42,942 nt of DNA, from NCBI GenBank assembly GCA_028293325.1, contig JAQGPA010000043.1, positions 1 to 42,942 of the forward strand, given 5' to 3'. Source of the stretch: Pedosphaera sp. (lineage in GTDB: Bacteria; Verrucomicrobiota; Verrucomicrobiia; Limisphaerales; Pedosphaeraceae). The notes beneath the pieces were generated by a model, which was given only the letters and a program-made list of their open reading frames with translations, did no database searches and was not told where the DNA came from. This document shows positions 17,514 to 25,415 of this stretch, one piece after another. Numbering within the stretch: the first letter of the stretch is position 1; every line of letters begins with the position of its first letter. The position numbers and the translations under genes were made by a program.

Positions 17514-17852
17514 ATGACACGATTGAATATGCGTTTAATTTCTGGAATTATTTTGATAGCGGTGGGGCTTCTCACGGGGTGTTCATCCTTGCGCGACGCG
17601 CGGGGGCCCTCCGAAATTTGTGAAGTTCATCATGCATTTATGAATTCGGTGGAAGTTCCCGGTCCCAAGCAAAGCGTGCCTTTGGCGAACGATTATGTCG
17701 AGGCGGGTTTACGGTTTTTCCCGCATGGGTATCCGGATTATGTGCCCAGTCCCAGGGACCATGTGGTCATTTATATCTGCGACGAATGTGTGCGTGCCCA
17801 ACAAGTCTGGAAAAGCCAACATCCGAATTGGAAAGGTCAACCGTCTCAGTGA
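17514..17852 (+). CDS. Small lipoprotein with paired Cys/His motifs, unknown function
   Basis: The 112-residue product begins with a lipoprotein signal peptide: basic start, hydrophobic core and lipobox LLTGCSS with C at about residue 23. After processing it keeps three further cysteines and two histidines in the patterns CEVHHAFM (about 37-44) and YICDEC (about 88-93), which could bind a metal together. There are no membrane helices in the mature part. I do not recognise a named family, although CxVHxxxM segments are common in small proteins of this phylum. The last 7 bases overlap the end of the ferritin-like gene on the other strand. Confidence 0.75.
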   Translation: MTRLNMRLISGIILIAVGLLTGCSSLRDARGPSEICEVHHAFMNSVEVPGPKQSVPLANDYVEAGLRFFPHGYPDYVPSPRDHVVIYICDECVRAQQVWKSQHPNWKGQPSQ

Positions 17853-18361
17853 TTTCGCGCCGGCTTGAAGTTCGCGAATTTTCGATCAGTGGCTTTCCGG
17901 GGAAGCGGGACCTCGATGCCGAGCGCATCGCAGAGATCAATCTCATGGTCCTGTTCCTGCACGATGATGTCGCGCAACGTTTCGCTTAGCGCGAACTCAC
18001 CCATCGCCTCGGCCTGGCGAATGCGCTGACGATAGTTGGCCACCGTTTCGCGTTCGTTTTCGAGGTCGGCCTGGAGAATTTCCTGGGGATCATCAAGCGA
18101 CTTGACCGGCTTGGGGATGACACCGGGAATGCCGCCCAGATAATCAATTTGTTTGGAGATTTTCAAGGCATGGGCCAATTCCTCGGCAGCGTGTTTTTCA
18201 AGTTCACGCGCGATATCCATGTATTCCGCCCCCTTGAGCACCTGGCTGTAAACCGTGTAGGCGATGATGGCCTGGTATTCGCGGGCCAGATCCTCATTTA
18301 GCAACTGCACCATTTGGTCACGGGTCAGGTTCAATTCGTCATTCATGTCTTCTTTGGCCAT
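17846..18361 (-). CDS. Ferritin-like diiron protein (bacterioferritin/DUF2202-like)
   Basis: From the ATG at 18361 the protein has 171 residues and folds as a ferritin-like four-helix bundle. The candidate metal ligands are E28 (AREYQ), E61 and H64 (EELAH), E105 (ENERE) and E136/H139 (EQDHE): two ExxH motifs, as in bacterioferritins and rubrerythrins. It likely stores iron or detoxifies peroxide. The frame is open to 18409, but AGGA (18368-18371) lies 6 bases before the ATG at 18361, which fixes the start better than the upstream codon. It is separated by 95 bases from the membrane-protein gene upstream on the same strand. Confidence 0.85.
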   Translation of the reverse strand: MAKEDMNDELNLTRDQMVQLLNEDLAREYQAIIAYTVYSQVLKGAEYMDIARELEKHAAEELAHALKISKQIDYLGGIPGVIPKPVKSLDDPQEILQADLENERETVANYRQRIRQAEAMGEFALSETLRDIIVQEQDHEIDLCDALGIEVPLPRKATDRKFANFKPARNH

Positions 18362-18456
18362 ATATTTTCCTGCTGTTGGATTCCGCACCGAAACAAAAAC
18401 GGGTTGCAAGATTTGCGCCGTCAGGAAAAGCCTGGACTATCCATGAAACGCTTGAT

Positions 18457-19269
18457 TCAGGGTTGCGTTGGGAAGCGCGGTTTTTCCGGAAGCTCGTGCT
18501 CAGACTCTTCCGGATGGGCCTGCTGGCCTGCTGTCTGCTGCCAGGATTGCGCCTGTTCCCGGGCGCGTTCCGGGGCATTGGCCGCAGCGGCTTTGAGATT
18601 GGGCGCTTCCTGCTGGAGCCGGCCCAAGGCTCCTTCCCACACGGCGCGCATGGGCGCGATACCGCCAACGCCAATGGAAATCACCGCCGAGCCAACAATG
18701 ATGGCCAGCAAGGCGTAGAAGAGTCCATTAACGATGGCGGGCGCGATCCCCACTTGATCCAAGGCCGCAAAAATTCCGATGGCCAAGATGGCGGCTGACA
18801 CGACATTGGCAGCGGCCCGACCATAACTGAGGCCACCCAAAGTCGCCTGAAGAATTTGTTTGGCGGCTGTAGCAACAGCCGCCGCGACGATGACGATTAA
18901 AATCGCCGCAAAAAGATTTGGCAGGAAGGCAATGATGCCCAAAAGAATGGTGCTGATGGGATTTGGGCCAAAGACGCTAAACGCCAATTCGAGCACGAAG
19001 AGGAAAAGCGTCCAAAAAATAATTGCGCTTACCGCGTCGCTCGGCGTCCATTTGGTGCGGTCCATCATCTGTTTGATGCCGCCACGCTCCACCAGGCGAT
19101 CAAATCCAACCCGGCGCAAGACCCGGTCGAGCAACCGGGCTACTAATTTGGCGAGGAAATAGCCGACGACCAGGATGACAAGGAAAAGGAAAAAATTAGG
19201 AACAAAATTCATGAAATTGGTCCAGGCCGACTCAATTCCCGTTCTTAAGTTGACACCCGCGTTATTCAT
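18457..19269 (-). CDS. Membrane protein with conserved TM-helix repeats (MscS-related, CmpX-like)
   Basis: This 270-residue protein has about five to six hydrophobic segments. Two carry the 'conserved TM helix' pattern found in CmpX/MscS-like proteins: FLFLVILVVGYFLAKLVARL (about residues 27-46) followed by DRVLRRVGFDRLVERGG, and PNLFAAILIVIVAAAVATA (about 125-143) followed by LGGLSY. The C-terminal 60 residues are hydrophilic, Ala/Glu/Gln-rich, probably helical and cytoplasmic. No MscS beta domain is present, so channel activity is uncertain. AAAGG sits about 10 bases before the ATG at 19269. It may share a transcript with the ferritin-like gene downstream. Confidence 0.8.
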   Translation of the reverse strand: MNNAGVNLRTGIESAWTNFMNFVPNFFLFLVILVVGYFLAKLVARLLDRVLRRVGFDRLVERGGIKQMMDRTKWTPSDAVSAIIFWTLFLFVLELAFSVFGPNPISTILLGIIAFLPNLFAAILIVIVAAAVATAAKQILQATLGGLSYGRAAANVVSAAILAIGIFAALDQVGIAPAIVNGLFYALLAIIVGSAVISIGVGGIAPMRAVWEGALGRLQQEAPNLKAAAANAPERAREQAQSWQQTAGQQAHPEESEHELPEKPRFPTQP

Positions 19270-19471
19270 TGTTTTTGCCTTTCGTTTCTAATTCAAACCT
19301 AATGGCGATAAGTGCCCAGGCCATAGGGTGTTCGCCCCTTTTTGAGGCAAGCAAGTGAGTGGGGCAGAAGATTGTTTAAATTGTTATCGGACCGCTGGGG
19401 GGCCATGGCTTTGCATCAAGATATTGGCTTTGACTCTGGACGGTAAGGGGCTATGTTTTACCTTAAGCCTT

Positions 19472-19621
19472 GTGAAATTCAGCCCACGTAAACCGGTCAA
19501 CGGAGTTACTTTGATTGAACTTTTGTGTGTCATTGGAATCATCGGCATTCTTTGCGCGCTTTACCTTCCGACCCTGGCGAGGACGTTTAATCATGTGAGG
19601 CATTTTCTGCTGGGTAATTAG
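19472..19621 (+). CDS. Very short prepilin-like (type IV pilin/pseudopilin N-terminus) protein
   Basis: A GTG at 19472 opens a 49-residue frame. After a basic leader (VKFSPRKPVNG) comes VTLIELLCVIGIIGILCALY, a near-perfect prepilin-peptidase site (G before the hydrophobic helix, E at position +5) and N-terminal helix, as in type IV pilins and type II secretion pseudopilins. The rest is only about 18 residues (LPTLARTFNHVRHFLLGN). There is no globular domain, so it is either a minimal pseudopilin or a pilin gene truncated soon after the helix. An open frame extends upstream to 19355 but adds unlikely sequence. No ribosome site is clear. Confidence 0.55.
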   Translation: MKFSPRKPVNGVTLIELLCVIGIIGILCALYLPTLARTFNHVRHFLLGN

Positions 19622-19670
19622 CGAATCGCGATGCAAGGAGGCGAGAGACTTCAAACCGGTTTCATTCCAG

Positions 19671-19706
19671 AAAACAAAAAACCCGCCCCTCCCTGGGCGG
19701 CGGGTT
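19671..19706 (-). terminator. Intrinsic terminator (minus strand) downstream of the 78-residue protein gene
   Basis: AACCCGCC (19680-19687) pairs with GGCGGGTT (19699-19706), an 8-bp GC-rich stem with an 11-base loop. On the minus strand it is followed by TTTTTGTTTT (19680-19671). It would end transcripts of the 78-residue gene, and lies 48 nt beyond the shared motif at 19755-19770. Confidence 0.8.
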
Positions 19707-19754
19707 AAACGCCATTTTTCAGGGGCTTTTATAGCGAGATTTTGTGGTTACTGA

Positions 19755-19770
19755 AATAGGGTGAAACCCG
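19755..19770 (-). repeat. 16-base motif CGGGTTTCACCCTATT (copy 1 of 2)
   Basis: The minus strand reads CGGGTTTCACCCTATT, identical to 26526-26541 on the plus strand. It contains the hairpin GGGT-TTC-ACCC. In both places it lies shortly after a gene's stop codon in the gene's own direction, and exactly 48 nt before the start of an intrinsic terminator stem. Function unknown. Confidence 0.6.
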
Positions 19771-19773
19771 CAA

Positions 19774-20010
19774 TCAGATCTGCGATTGCCGGGGAGGAGG
19801 CGAAATCTGGAAAGGCAAGGGTACGATATTGTCCGGCAACCCTTCCCGCAATACCATCACCACATTGACATCCGACAGGTGCTGTTCCCGGATAAAATTT
19901 CTAGCGCGTTGGGCATAGCGAAAATCGAAAGCCTGGTTGGAGTTGGAAGTCCAGCTTTCCAATGTTTTGAAATAAAGCGCGGTGCCCGTTTGTTGCAGCA
20001 GAATTTTCAT
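19774..20010 (-). CDS. Conserved small protein of unknown function (78 residues)
   Basis: The product starts MKILLQQTGTALYFKTLESW and continues with FDFRYAQRARNFIREQHL, then a beta strand DVNVVMVL and a Pro-rich end. The alternation of a short beta strand, the TxxYFK.L..W block and a helix that would hold 'FDF...A..F' resembles a small family I have seen in Verrucomicrobia and Acidobacteria, but I cannot name it. No signal peptide or membrane segment is present. It ends in a good terminator and diverges from the DUF3891 gene (91 bases between them). No ribosome site is clear at the ATG at 20010. Confidence 0.65.
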   Translation of the reverse strand: MKILLQQTGTALYFKTLESWTSNSNQAFDFRYAQRARNFIREQHLSDVNVVMVLREGLPDNIVPLPFQISPPPRQSQI

Positions 20011-20057
20011 AAACCGGGAAACAAGGCCATTCTATCTCGCGCCCCGCACTTTTAAAT

Positions 20058-20070
20058 GGGGTAAAACCCC
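20058..20070. repeat. Small palindrome GGGGT-AAA-ACCCC in divergent intergenic region
   Basis: GGGGT (20058-20062) and ACCCC (20066-20070) flank AAA. It resembles in form the GGGT-GAA-ACCC core of the 16-base motif 290 bases away, and also sits next to AAAT. It lies between the divergent 78-residue and DUF3891 genes, so it could be an operator or a shared hairpin. Evidence is only shape. Confidence 0.3.
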
Positions 20071-20101
20071 CTCGCGTGGCGCGGTTGTGGTATGATTAGG
20101 C

Positions 20102-20881
20102 ATGCTACATCGGGTGGAAGGCGAAGGGCTGGTGATCATCACGCAACCGGCGCATGCGTGGTTGTCCGGACAGTTGGCGCGGCATTGGGGCAATGGCCAG
20201 TTTGGCAGCTTTACGCCGGGGGAGGAAGTTTGTCTGGCGGCCACACTGCATGACATCGGCTTTCTGGACTGGGAACAATCGCCCACCTTGAATCCGCAAA
20301 CCGGCCTGCCGCATACCTTTCTGGATTTGCCGACGGCCACGCACCTGGAAATTTGGTCAACTGGTATTACGCAAATGCTGCGCTACGGCCGTTATCCGGC
20401 GCTATTGGTATCACAGCATTTCACATGGCTATGTAAGCTGCATCCTGCAAAGTCGTCCGCAGACCGGCGCCTGGAAAGGAAATTTGTGGAAGAACAGACA
20501 GAGCTGCAAACCACGCTGACCATATCACTGCAAAATGATTTTTATTATGAGTCGTTCAGCGCCGAGGAAATCATTTTACGCAACCGCCGCTTGATATCGC
20601 TTTGGGATTGGTTGTCGCTGTTGTTGTGCACGGGATTTCGCGGCGAGCAGTTGGTGGAAAACGTGCCCACTGCGGAAGATGTTACCACAATCACGTTGAA
20701 GCCGCTTAATGAAGGCGCCACGCGGGTGGCGGTTTCCCCCTGGCCGTTTGGAAGCGAGTCGTTGTCGGTCATTTGCGAAAGCCGGCATCTGTTGAAGCGT
20801 TATGCGAGCGAAGACGAGATGCGGGCGGCCATTCTGGCGGCATCACCTGTTCCATTGCAGATTGAATTGGTGCGGGAATGA
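20102..20881 (+). CDS. DUF3891 family protein
   Basis: The 259-residue protein has the DUF3891 pattern: an N-terminal 'HAWLSGQLARHWGNG' block, then AATLHDIGFLDWE with a His-Asp pair, HLEIWSTG and VSQHFTWL. The HD-like spacing of histidines and aspartates (H50-D51 region, H110 region) hints at a metal-binding helical fold like HD-domain phosphohydrolases, but no reaction is known for the family. It has no signal peptide or membrane segment. ATG at 20102 is preceded by TTAGG-like sequence only. It is convergent with dsbD, 17 bases apart. Confidence 0.8.
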   Translation: MLHRVEGEGLVIITQPAHAWLSGQLARHWGNGQFGSFTPGEEVCLAATLHDIGFLDWEQSPTLNPQTGLPHTFLDLPTATHLEIWSTGITQMLRYGRYPALLVSQHFTWLCKLHPAKSSADRRLERKFVEEQTELQTTLTISLQNDFYYESFSAEEIILRNRRLISLWDWLSLLLCTGFRGEQLVENVPTAEDVTTITLKPLNEGATRVAVSPWPFGSESLSVICESRHLLKRYASEDEMRAAILAASPVPLQIELVRE

Positions 20882-20898
20882 CGGTTGGGCGATGAAAC

Positions 20899-23142
20899 CT
20901 AGCGGACTGATGCGGTGCTTGCTGAAGAAGGTTGCCGCGCGGCTTTGTCCAGCGCATCCATGACGATGCCCGGTGTCAGGAATCCGTCGGGCAGCACTTC
21001 GGGTGGAACATTCGGGTTGCCCGGATAGATCAAAACGAGCGGGACGGCAGCCCGGCCAAAATTATTCAGTTCAATCGTGATGTTGTCCGGGAATTTTGTG
21101 TAATCACCGACCAAGGCCACGGCGTTGATTTCCTTCAATTTCTTTTGTACCTTCGTGACTTCGAGGCTGGTCTTTTTATTCACCTGACAGGTGGTGCACC
21201 AGTCCGCCGTGAAATCCACCAGAACGGGCCGACCGGCGGCTCTCGCCTCAGCCACGGCCTCGGGGCTCCAACGCTGCCAGTCGATTCCGTCCGGATCATT
21301 GTTTTTTGGCGCACCGACGGCCACATCCATGATGGGCGAACGCCAGCGGAGCTGGCCTTCAATGGCATAACCGTAGCCACCCGCCAAAATCAGCAACACC
21401 ACGATCAATGCGAATCCCTTGCGGGTTCGGCCGCGCTGGACAAATTCGCCATAGATCCAAGCTGCGAGCGCCACCATAACCAGGAACAGACCGAGCCAGA
21501 ACACCCGGTTGCCGTAATAAACGGTGGTGAGGTGGAACAACCAAACCGCCGTCGCCAGCATGGGAAAGCCCATGGCGATTTTGAATTTCTCCATCCACGC
21601 GCCGGGTTTAGGCAATATTTTCAGCCAAGCCGGATTCCAGGTCAAAATGAGGTAAGGAGCGGAAAGGCCCAAGCCGATGACCAGGAAGAAGAGGATGATG
21701 ACAGGTGAAGATTGTCTGAAAGCAAAAGCAATCGCAGGCGCCAGATAAGCAGCGGAACAGGATGTGGCAAGCAGAGTAGCGACAATTCCATTGAAGAAAG
21801 CGCCGGCGGCGCCCTCCTTCGCGGCCAAGTGACCGGCGGTGTTCATGACTTTCGCGCCGGGATTGACTTCAAAAAGACCAAAGAGATTCAAGGCAACCAG
21901 CGTCACAACGACGGTAAAAATTACAATAAACTGCGGACTGCTGAATTGAAAACCCCAGCCGATGTGGTGGCCGGCTGTTTTAGCAGCAACGACCAGACTC
22001 GCCAAAACCAGGAATGAGACCAATACGCCAGCAGAGTAAAGCAGCCCGAACATTTTTACCTGACGCGGGTTGCTTTTGGCTTGATTCACGAAGCCCAGAA
22101 TCTTCAGGGAGATTACCGGCAGGACGCAGGGCATGACGTTGAGGATGAGTCCGCCGAGAAACGCGAGGAGCAGATTCACGAAAAGAGAGTCTGAACCGGT
22201 GCTGAGAGGGATGGTCGGTACTGCTGCGGGATGAGCAGGGGCGGCTTCGCTGGCTTGAGCAGGGCTGGAGATGGGAAGGGTGACATCCTGCGCCACTGGT
22301 TCTCCGTTGGACTGGTGAACCAGCAGGCCGGAGATTTTATCCGGCCAATCGCCATCCGATTTTGTGATCTGCTTTTTGAGCCGGACCATGCCGCTGTCCG
22401 AAGACAATGGCTCGGTCTTTCCGCTTACTTCAATATTGTCGCTGCCGTACGGAATGAAATCAGCAGATTGGGGGGAGCCGGTGGCGGACCATTCCAAGAC
22501 GAGTGGGCGGCTGTTGGTTGTGGCAGGTTCGTCCCAGGAAGCTTTGGCAGCAGAATTAACCTGGGGCTGTGGTAGTTTTTTGAGCCATGCTTGGATCAGG
22601 GCAGCGTCCGGCGAGGGTTTGGTTTCGCTGCCAATAGTCAGCGTGGCTTGGATATCGGATTTGCCAGGGATGCAGGAAGTATCGCATTCAAGCCAGGAGG
22701 ACTTTCCTTTTAGATCCAACGGGCCGGGCGCGACGTTCGGTGAAATGGTGAGTGGCACCAGCAATACAACGTCATCCTCGTAAACATAGGTGGTTAAACC
22801 CTCGATCAAGAGTTTCCGGGGAACGGGCCATTGGGTTTCGCCAGCAGTAACGCCGGGTGGCAGTGTCCAGGTAATGCGCGTGGCAATGCCTGAGCTGCCG
22901 GGATTGCGCCAGTAGGTGTGCCAGCGTGGTTCCATGTGCAAATGGACGCCGGCCATGATGGTGTCGCCGGGACGGGCGGTGTCCGAAGCGAGGATTAACC
23001 GAGCCTGGGTATGGGCAGCGTGGGCTGCGGGAACTTGAAAAACGCCAATAAAGGCCACTCCCAGTAGAGTCAGTATGAGTCGCACAGAGATAATGATGCC
23101 TGAAAGACGCAAAAATTTAAAATTATTTCGATAGTGAACCAT
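20899..23142 (-). CDS. dsbD: Thiol:disulfide interchange protein DsbD/ScsB type
   Basis: This 747-residue membrane protein moves electrons from cytoplasmic thioredoxin to periplasmic thiol proteins. After a signal peptide (cleavage near AAHA-AH, residue 43) is a periplasmic domain with PRWHTYWRNPGSSG, characteristic of the ScsB-like alpha domain. The membrane core (about 310-600) holds the two redox cysteines in NVMPCVLP (about 340) and TSCSAAYLAP (about 462). The C-terminal thioredoxin domain has DWCTTC (about 645-650). All three cysteine sites are present. Likely roles are cytochrome c maturation or copper/thiol stress, an inference from the family; no partner gene is nearby. It diverges from the PLD gene. 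Confidence 0.9.
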   Translation of the reverse strand: MVHYRNNFKFLRLSGIIISVRLILTLLGVAFIGVFQVPAAHAAHTQARLILASDTARPGDTIMAGVHLHMEPRWHTYWRNPGSSGIATRITWTLPPGVTAGETQWPVPRKLLIEGLTTYVYEDDVVLLVPLTISPNVAPGPLDLKGKSSWLECDTSCIPGKSDIQATLTIGSETKPSPDAALIQAWLKKLPQPQVNSAAKASWDEPATTNSRPLVLEWSATGSPQSADFIPYGSDNIEVSGKTEPLSSDSGMVRLKKQITKSDGDWPDKISGLLVHQSNGEPVAQDVTLPISSPAQASEAAPAHPAAVPTIPLSTGSDSLFVNLLLAFLGGLILNVMPCVLPVISLKILGFVNQAKSNPRQVKMFGLLYSAGVLVSFLVLASLVVAAKTAGHHIGWGFQFSSPQFIVIFTVVVTLVALNLFGLFEVNPGAKVMNTAGHLAAKEGAAGAFFNGIVATLLATSCSAAYLAPAIAFAFRQSSPVIILFFLVIGLGLSAPYLILTWNPAWLKILPKPGAWMEKFKIAMGFPMLATAVWLFHLTTVYYGNRVFWLGLFLVMVALAAWIYGEFVQRGRTRKGFALIVVLLILAGGYGYAIEGQLRWRSPIMDVAVGAPKNNDPDGIDWQRWSPEAVAEARAAGRPVLVDFTADWCTTCQVNKKTSLEVTKVQKKLKEINAVALVGDYTKFPDNITIELNNFGRAAVPLVLIYPGNPNVPPEVLPDGFLTPGIVMDALDKAARQPSSASTASVR

Positions 23143-23229
23143 TGCGACTCAATATAGATGCAGTAAAGTCAGAAAACCATGCCATACCTGAGTTGCAAAC
23201 CAACCAACAACATAATAGCATGATGCTTG

Positions 23230-24354
23230 ATGGCATTGTCTAAATTCACTTCTTACAAATGGTTACGCACGGGAGATGAAGTTTTCCCGGCGATGCTTGC
23301 GGCCATTGAGAGCGCCCAGCGGTCGGTTCGCTGCGAAACGTATATCTATCACCTTGATGAACTGGGAAAGCGATTTTTTGAGGCGTTGTTAAAGGCCCAA
23401 CGGCGGGGCGTGAAAGTGCGGGTGCTGATGGATGCGTTAGGATCCAAGAGTCTGCCATCAAATTTTTGGCAGCCGCTCCAGGCGAGTGGGGGTGAGGCGC
23501 GCTGGTTCAATCCGGTGTTGCTGAAGCGATTTGGATTTCGAGACCACCGTAAAATGCTGGTTTGCGATGAGGAAACCGCGTTTGTGGGCGGCTTCAACAT
23601 TTCCGCCGAATATCAGGGTGATGGGGTGAAATCAGGCTGGTGCGATCTGGGACTGCAGGTCACGAGCAGCCTGGCGGGGGATTTGGCGGCAGCATTTGAT
23701 GAGATGTTTGAGCGGGCCGATCTTCAGCACAAGCGATTGGTGCGCCGGCGCCGGTCTTCAGCCAAGCGCGATGTCACCGGCGAAGGCGGGGAACTACTTT
23801 TGAGTGGACCGGGGCGCGGCCAGAATCCGTTTAAAAAGCGGTTGCGTCGGGACCTGGCCAAAGCCCGCATGGTTCAGGTGATCGCGGCCTATTTTCTGCC
23901 GACATGGCGGATTCGGCACGATTTGATTCGTCTGGCGAGAGGGGGATGTCGCGTGCAGCTCATGTTGCCGGCCAAGTCTGACGTGCGATTGTCGCAACTG
24001 GCCTGTCGCAGTTTGTATCGGCGGTTGCTTAAGGCCGGAGTGGAAATTTATGAATACCAGCCGCAGATTCTCCATGCCAAATTAATTGTGGTTGATGACA
24101 TTGTTTATGTCGGGTCTTCGAACCTGGATCCGCGCAGTTTGTATATCAACTACGAACTGATGCTGCGATTTCAAAACGAGGAACTCGCGCGGGAGGCGAA
24201 AGGAGTGTTTCACCAGAAACTGGCGCATTGCAAACAAATCCAGCTGGAGGCGTGGCGCAAGTCCCGGACCTGGTGGATTAAATTTCAGCAGCGCTGGGCC
24301 TATTTTTTGCTCGTGCGGGTGGATCCGGTCATTGCCCGCTGGGAGTATAAATAA
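23230..24354 (+). CDS. Phospholipase D family protein, cardiolipin-synthase-like (ClsB type)
   Basis: The 374-residue protein has two HKD motifs: HRKMLVCDEETAFVGGFN starting near residue 106 and HAKLIVVDDIVYVGSSNLD near residue 282, each with the following GG/GS-N. This is the soluble, ClsB-like form without N-terminal membrane helices, which condenses phospholipids into cardiolipin or related lipids. The N-terminal TYIYHLDELGKRF and RVLMDALGS segments fit. The reading frame could start at TTG 23227, but ATG 23230 is next to it and preferred. The stop is 20 bases from the stop of the SirB1-like gene on the other strand. Confidence 0.87.
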   Translation: MALSKFTSYKWLRTGDEVFPAMLAAIESAQRSVRCETYIYHLDELGKRFFEALLKAQRRGVKVRVLMDALGSKSLPSNFWQPLQASGGEARWFNPVLLKRFGFRDHRKMLVCDEETAFVGGFNISAEYQGDGVKSGWCDLGLQVTSSLAGDLAAAFDEMFERADLQHKRLVRRRRSSAKRDVTGEGGELLLSGPGRGQNPFKKRLRRDLAKARMVQVIAAYFLPTWRIRHDLIRLARGGCRVQLMLPAKSDVRLSQLACRSLYRRLLKAGVEIYEYQPQILHAKLIVVDDIVYVGSSNLDPRSLYINYELMLRFQNEELAREAKGVFHQKLAHCKQIQLEAWRKSRTWWIKFQQRWAYFLLVRVDPVIARWEYK

Positions 24355-24374
24355 AGGAGCCAGTTGGAATTGGA

Positions 24375-25271
24375 TCAACGGGCAAGGGCGATAAGATAGC
24401 GCTGGAAGCGCGTAGTTTCCTCGGGCATTTCCAGGTGATGATAAATTTGGTGGAGATTGCCGCAGATGCGCATCAGCATGCGGCGCTGGGTGACCGCAGC
24501 GAGGTAATCATCCTGCAGCGTGTAGTTACCGTGGAGCAGGTATTGGACGCAGTTGGCCTTGGTCCAGAGTTTTCCGCGATTGAAGACGTCAATGTAATAT
24601 TCCTCAGAGGAGGATTGGAAACGGCAGATAAAATGGCCGGGCAGGCCAATGCCCACGACCGGCATGCGCAACCGCCGCGCCAGCAGCAGATAGACCAGGC
24701 AGAGATTGATGGGATTGCCGGTGCGGCGATCCACCACACGATTCAAGTAGCTGTTTTCGGGATCGTAATAATTCTGTTCGTTCGCGGTGAAGTGGAGCAC
24801 GTCAAAGAAATATTCGTTGAACGCGCCGAGCAGTTGGTCCGCTCCCGCGTGGAGGTCAAGCCGTTCGCGCAGTTCGCCGGCGTAACTGTCAAACAGGGCC
24901 TGATAGGCTTCTGCGTTGATGTCAGGATACTGGGTTTGCGCGAGCAGCCAGGCACCTTGTTCCAAATTCAAGTCCTCGCCTTCCGTGAGGCAGAAAGTGA
25001 GAAACCGGTCATCCGCCGTTTGTCGGGCAAGGTGCTGGATAATTTCCTGCGCCCGGCGGCGCAAGGCGGGGTCGCTGCTCAAAGCATGCGGGCGTAACCA
25101 GTCAACGGCGTCCTGGCCACAAGAGAGGATTTTGTCGCGGATGATTTGGTACACCGCGGGATCGTCATCGGTGAGGAGATTAAGCAGCGCCGCTTTCCGG
25201 GTTTCCGAGAGCGTCTCACGCGACTTAATGGCGGCAGAGGAACTCATACGTGTACCAACTGAAGCAAGCAT
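24375..25271 (-). CDS. SirB1-like transglutaminase-fold protein
   Basis: The 298-residue protein matches the SirB1/'transglutaminase-like core 2' family: an N-terminal HEAT-like helical part (about 25-85), then FNEYFFDVLHF, the block NSYLNRVVDRRTGNPINLCLVYLLLARRL (cited in part: RRTGNPINLCLVYL), and GIGLPGHFICRF followed by YIDVFNRG. The Cys of NLCL, the His of PGHF and the Asp of YIDVF occupy the places of a transglutaminase triad. The family's activity is unproven; some members are linked to heat-shock or cell-cycle functions. Starts at ATG 25271 or ATG 25247 are both possible; no ribosome site decides. Confidence 0.85.
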   Translation of the reverse strand: MLASVGTRMSSSAAIKSRETLSETRKAALLNLLTDDDPAVYQIIRDKILSCGQDAVDWLRPHALSSDPALRRRAQEIIQHLARQTADDRFLTFCLTEGEDLNLEQGAWLLAQTQYPDINAEAYQALFDSYAGELRERLDLHAGADQLLGAFNEYFFDVLHFTANEQNYYDPENSYLNRVVDRRTGNPINLCLVYLLLARRLRMPVVGIGLPGHFICRFQSSSEEYYIDVFNRGKLWTKANCVQYLLHGNYTLQDDYLAAVTQRRMLMRICGNLHQIYHHLEMPEETTRFQRYLIALAR

Positions 25272-25336
25272 GGTCTAAAACTGTGAAAAATACAATGAGA
25301 ATCGAGCCTGACTGGCGGCGTTATTTGGAGCTTTTC

Positions 25337-25415
25337 AAAAGGAGGTGAGGCGAAGCGGAAGATGGGATTATGTTGGACGGGGTCGCAGCCAACACATAGC
25401 TTTCGTTGGTGCTAA
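25337..25415 (+). promoter_or_regulatory. Near-perfect Shine-Dalgarno followed by possible leader peptide upstream of the TraB-like gene
   Basis: AAAAGGAGGTGA (25337-25348) fully matches the 16S anti-Shine-Dalgarno core, unlike most genes here. The first ATG after it (25362) opens a 17-residue frame, MGLCWTGSQPTHSFRWC, ending at 25415, which overlaps the start of the lipoprotein gene. Another ATG (25370), in the lipoprotein frame, stops after 9 residues. The long gene itself has only TTG 25406 or GTG 25409. This suggests either a translated leader coupled to the gene or a frameshift in this copy. Confidence 0.4.
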
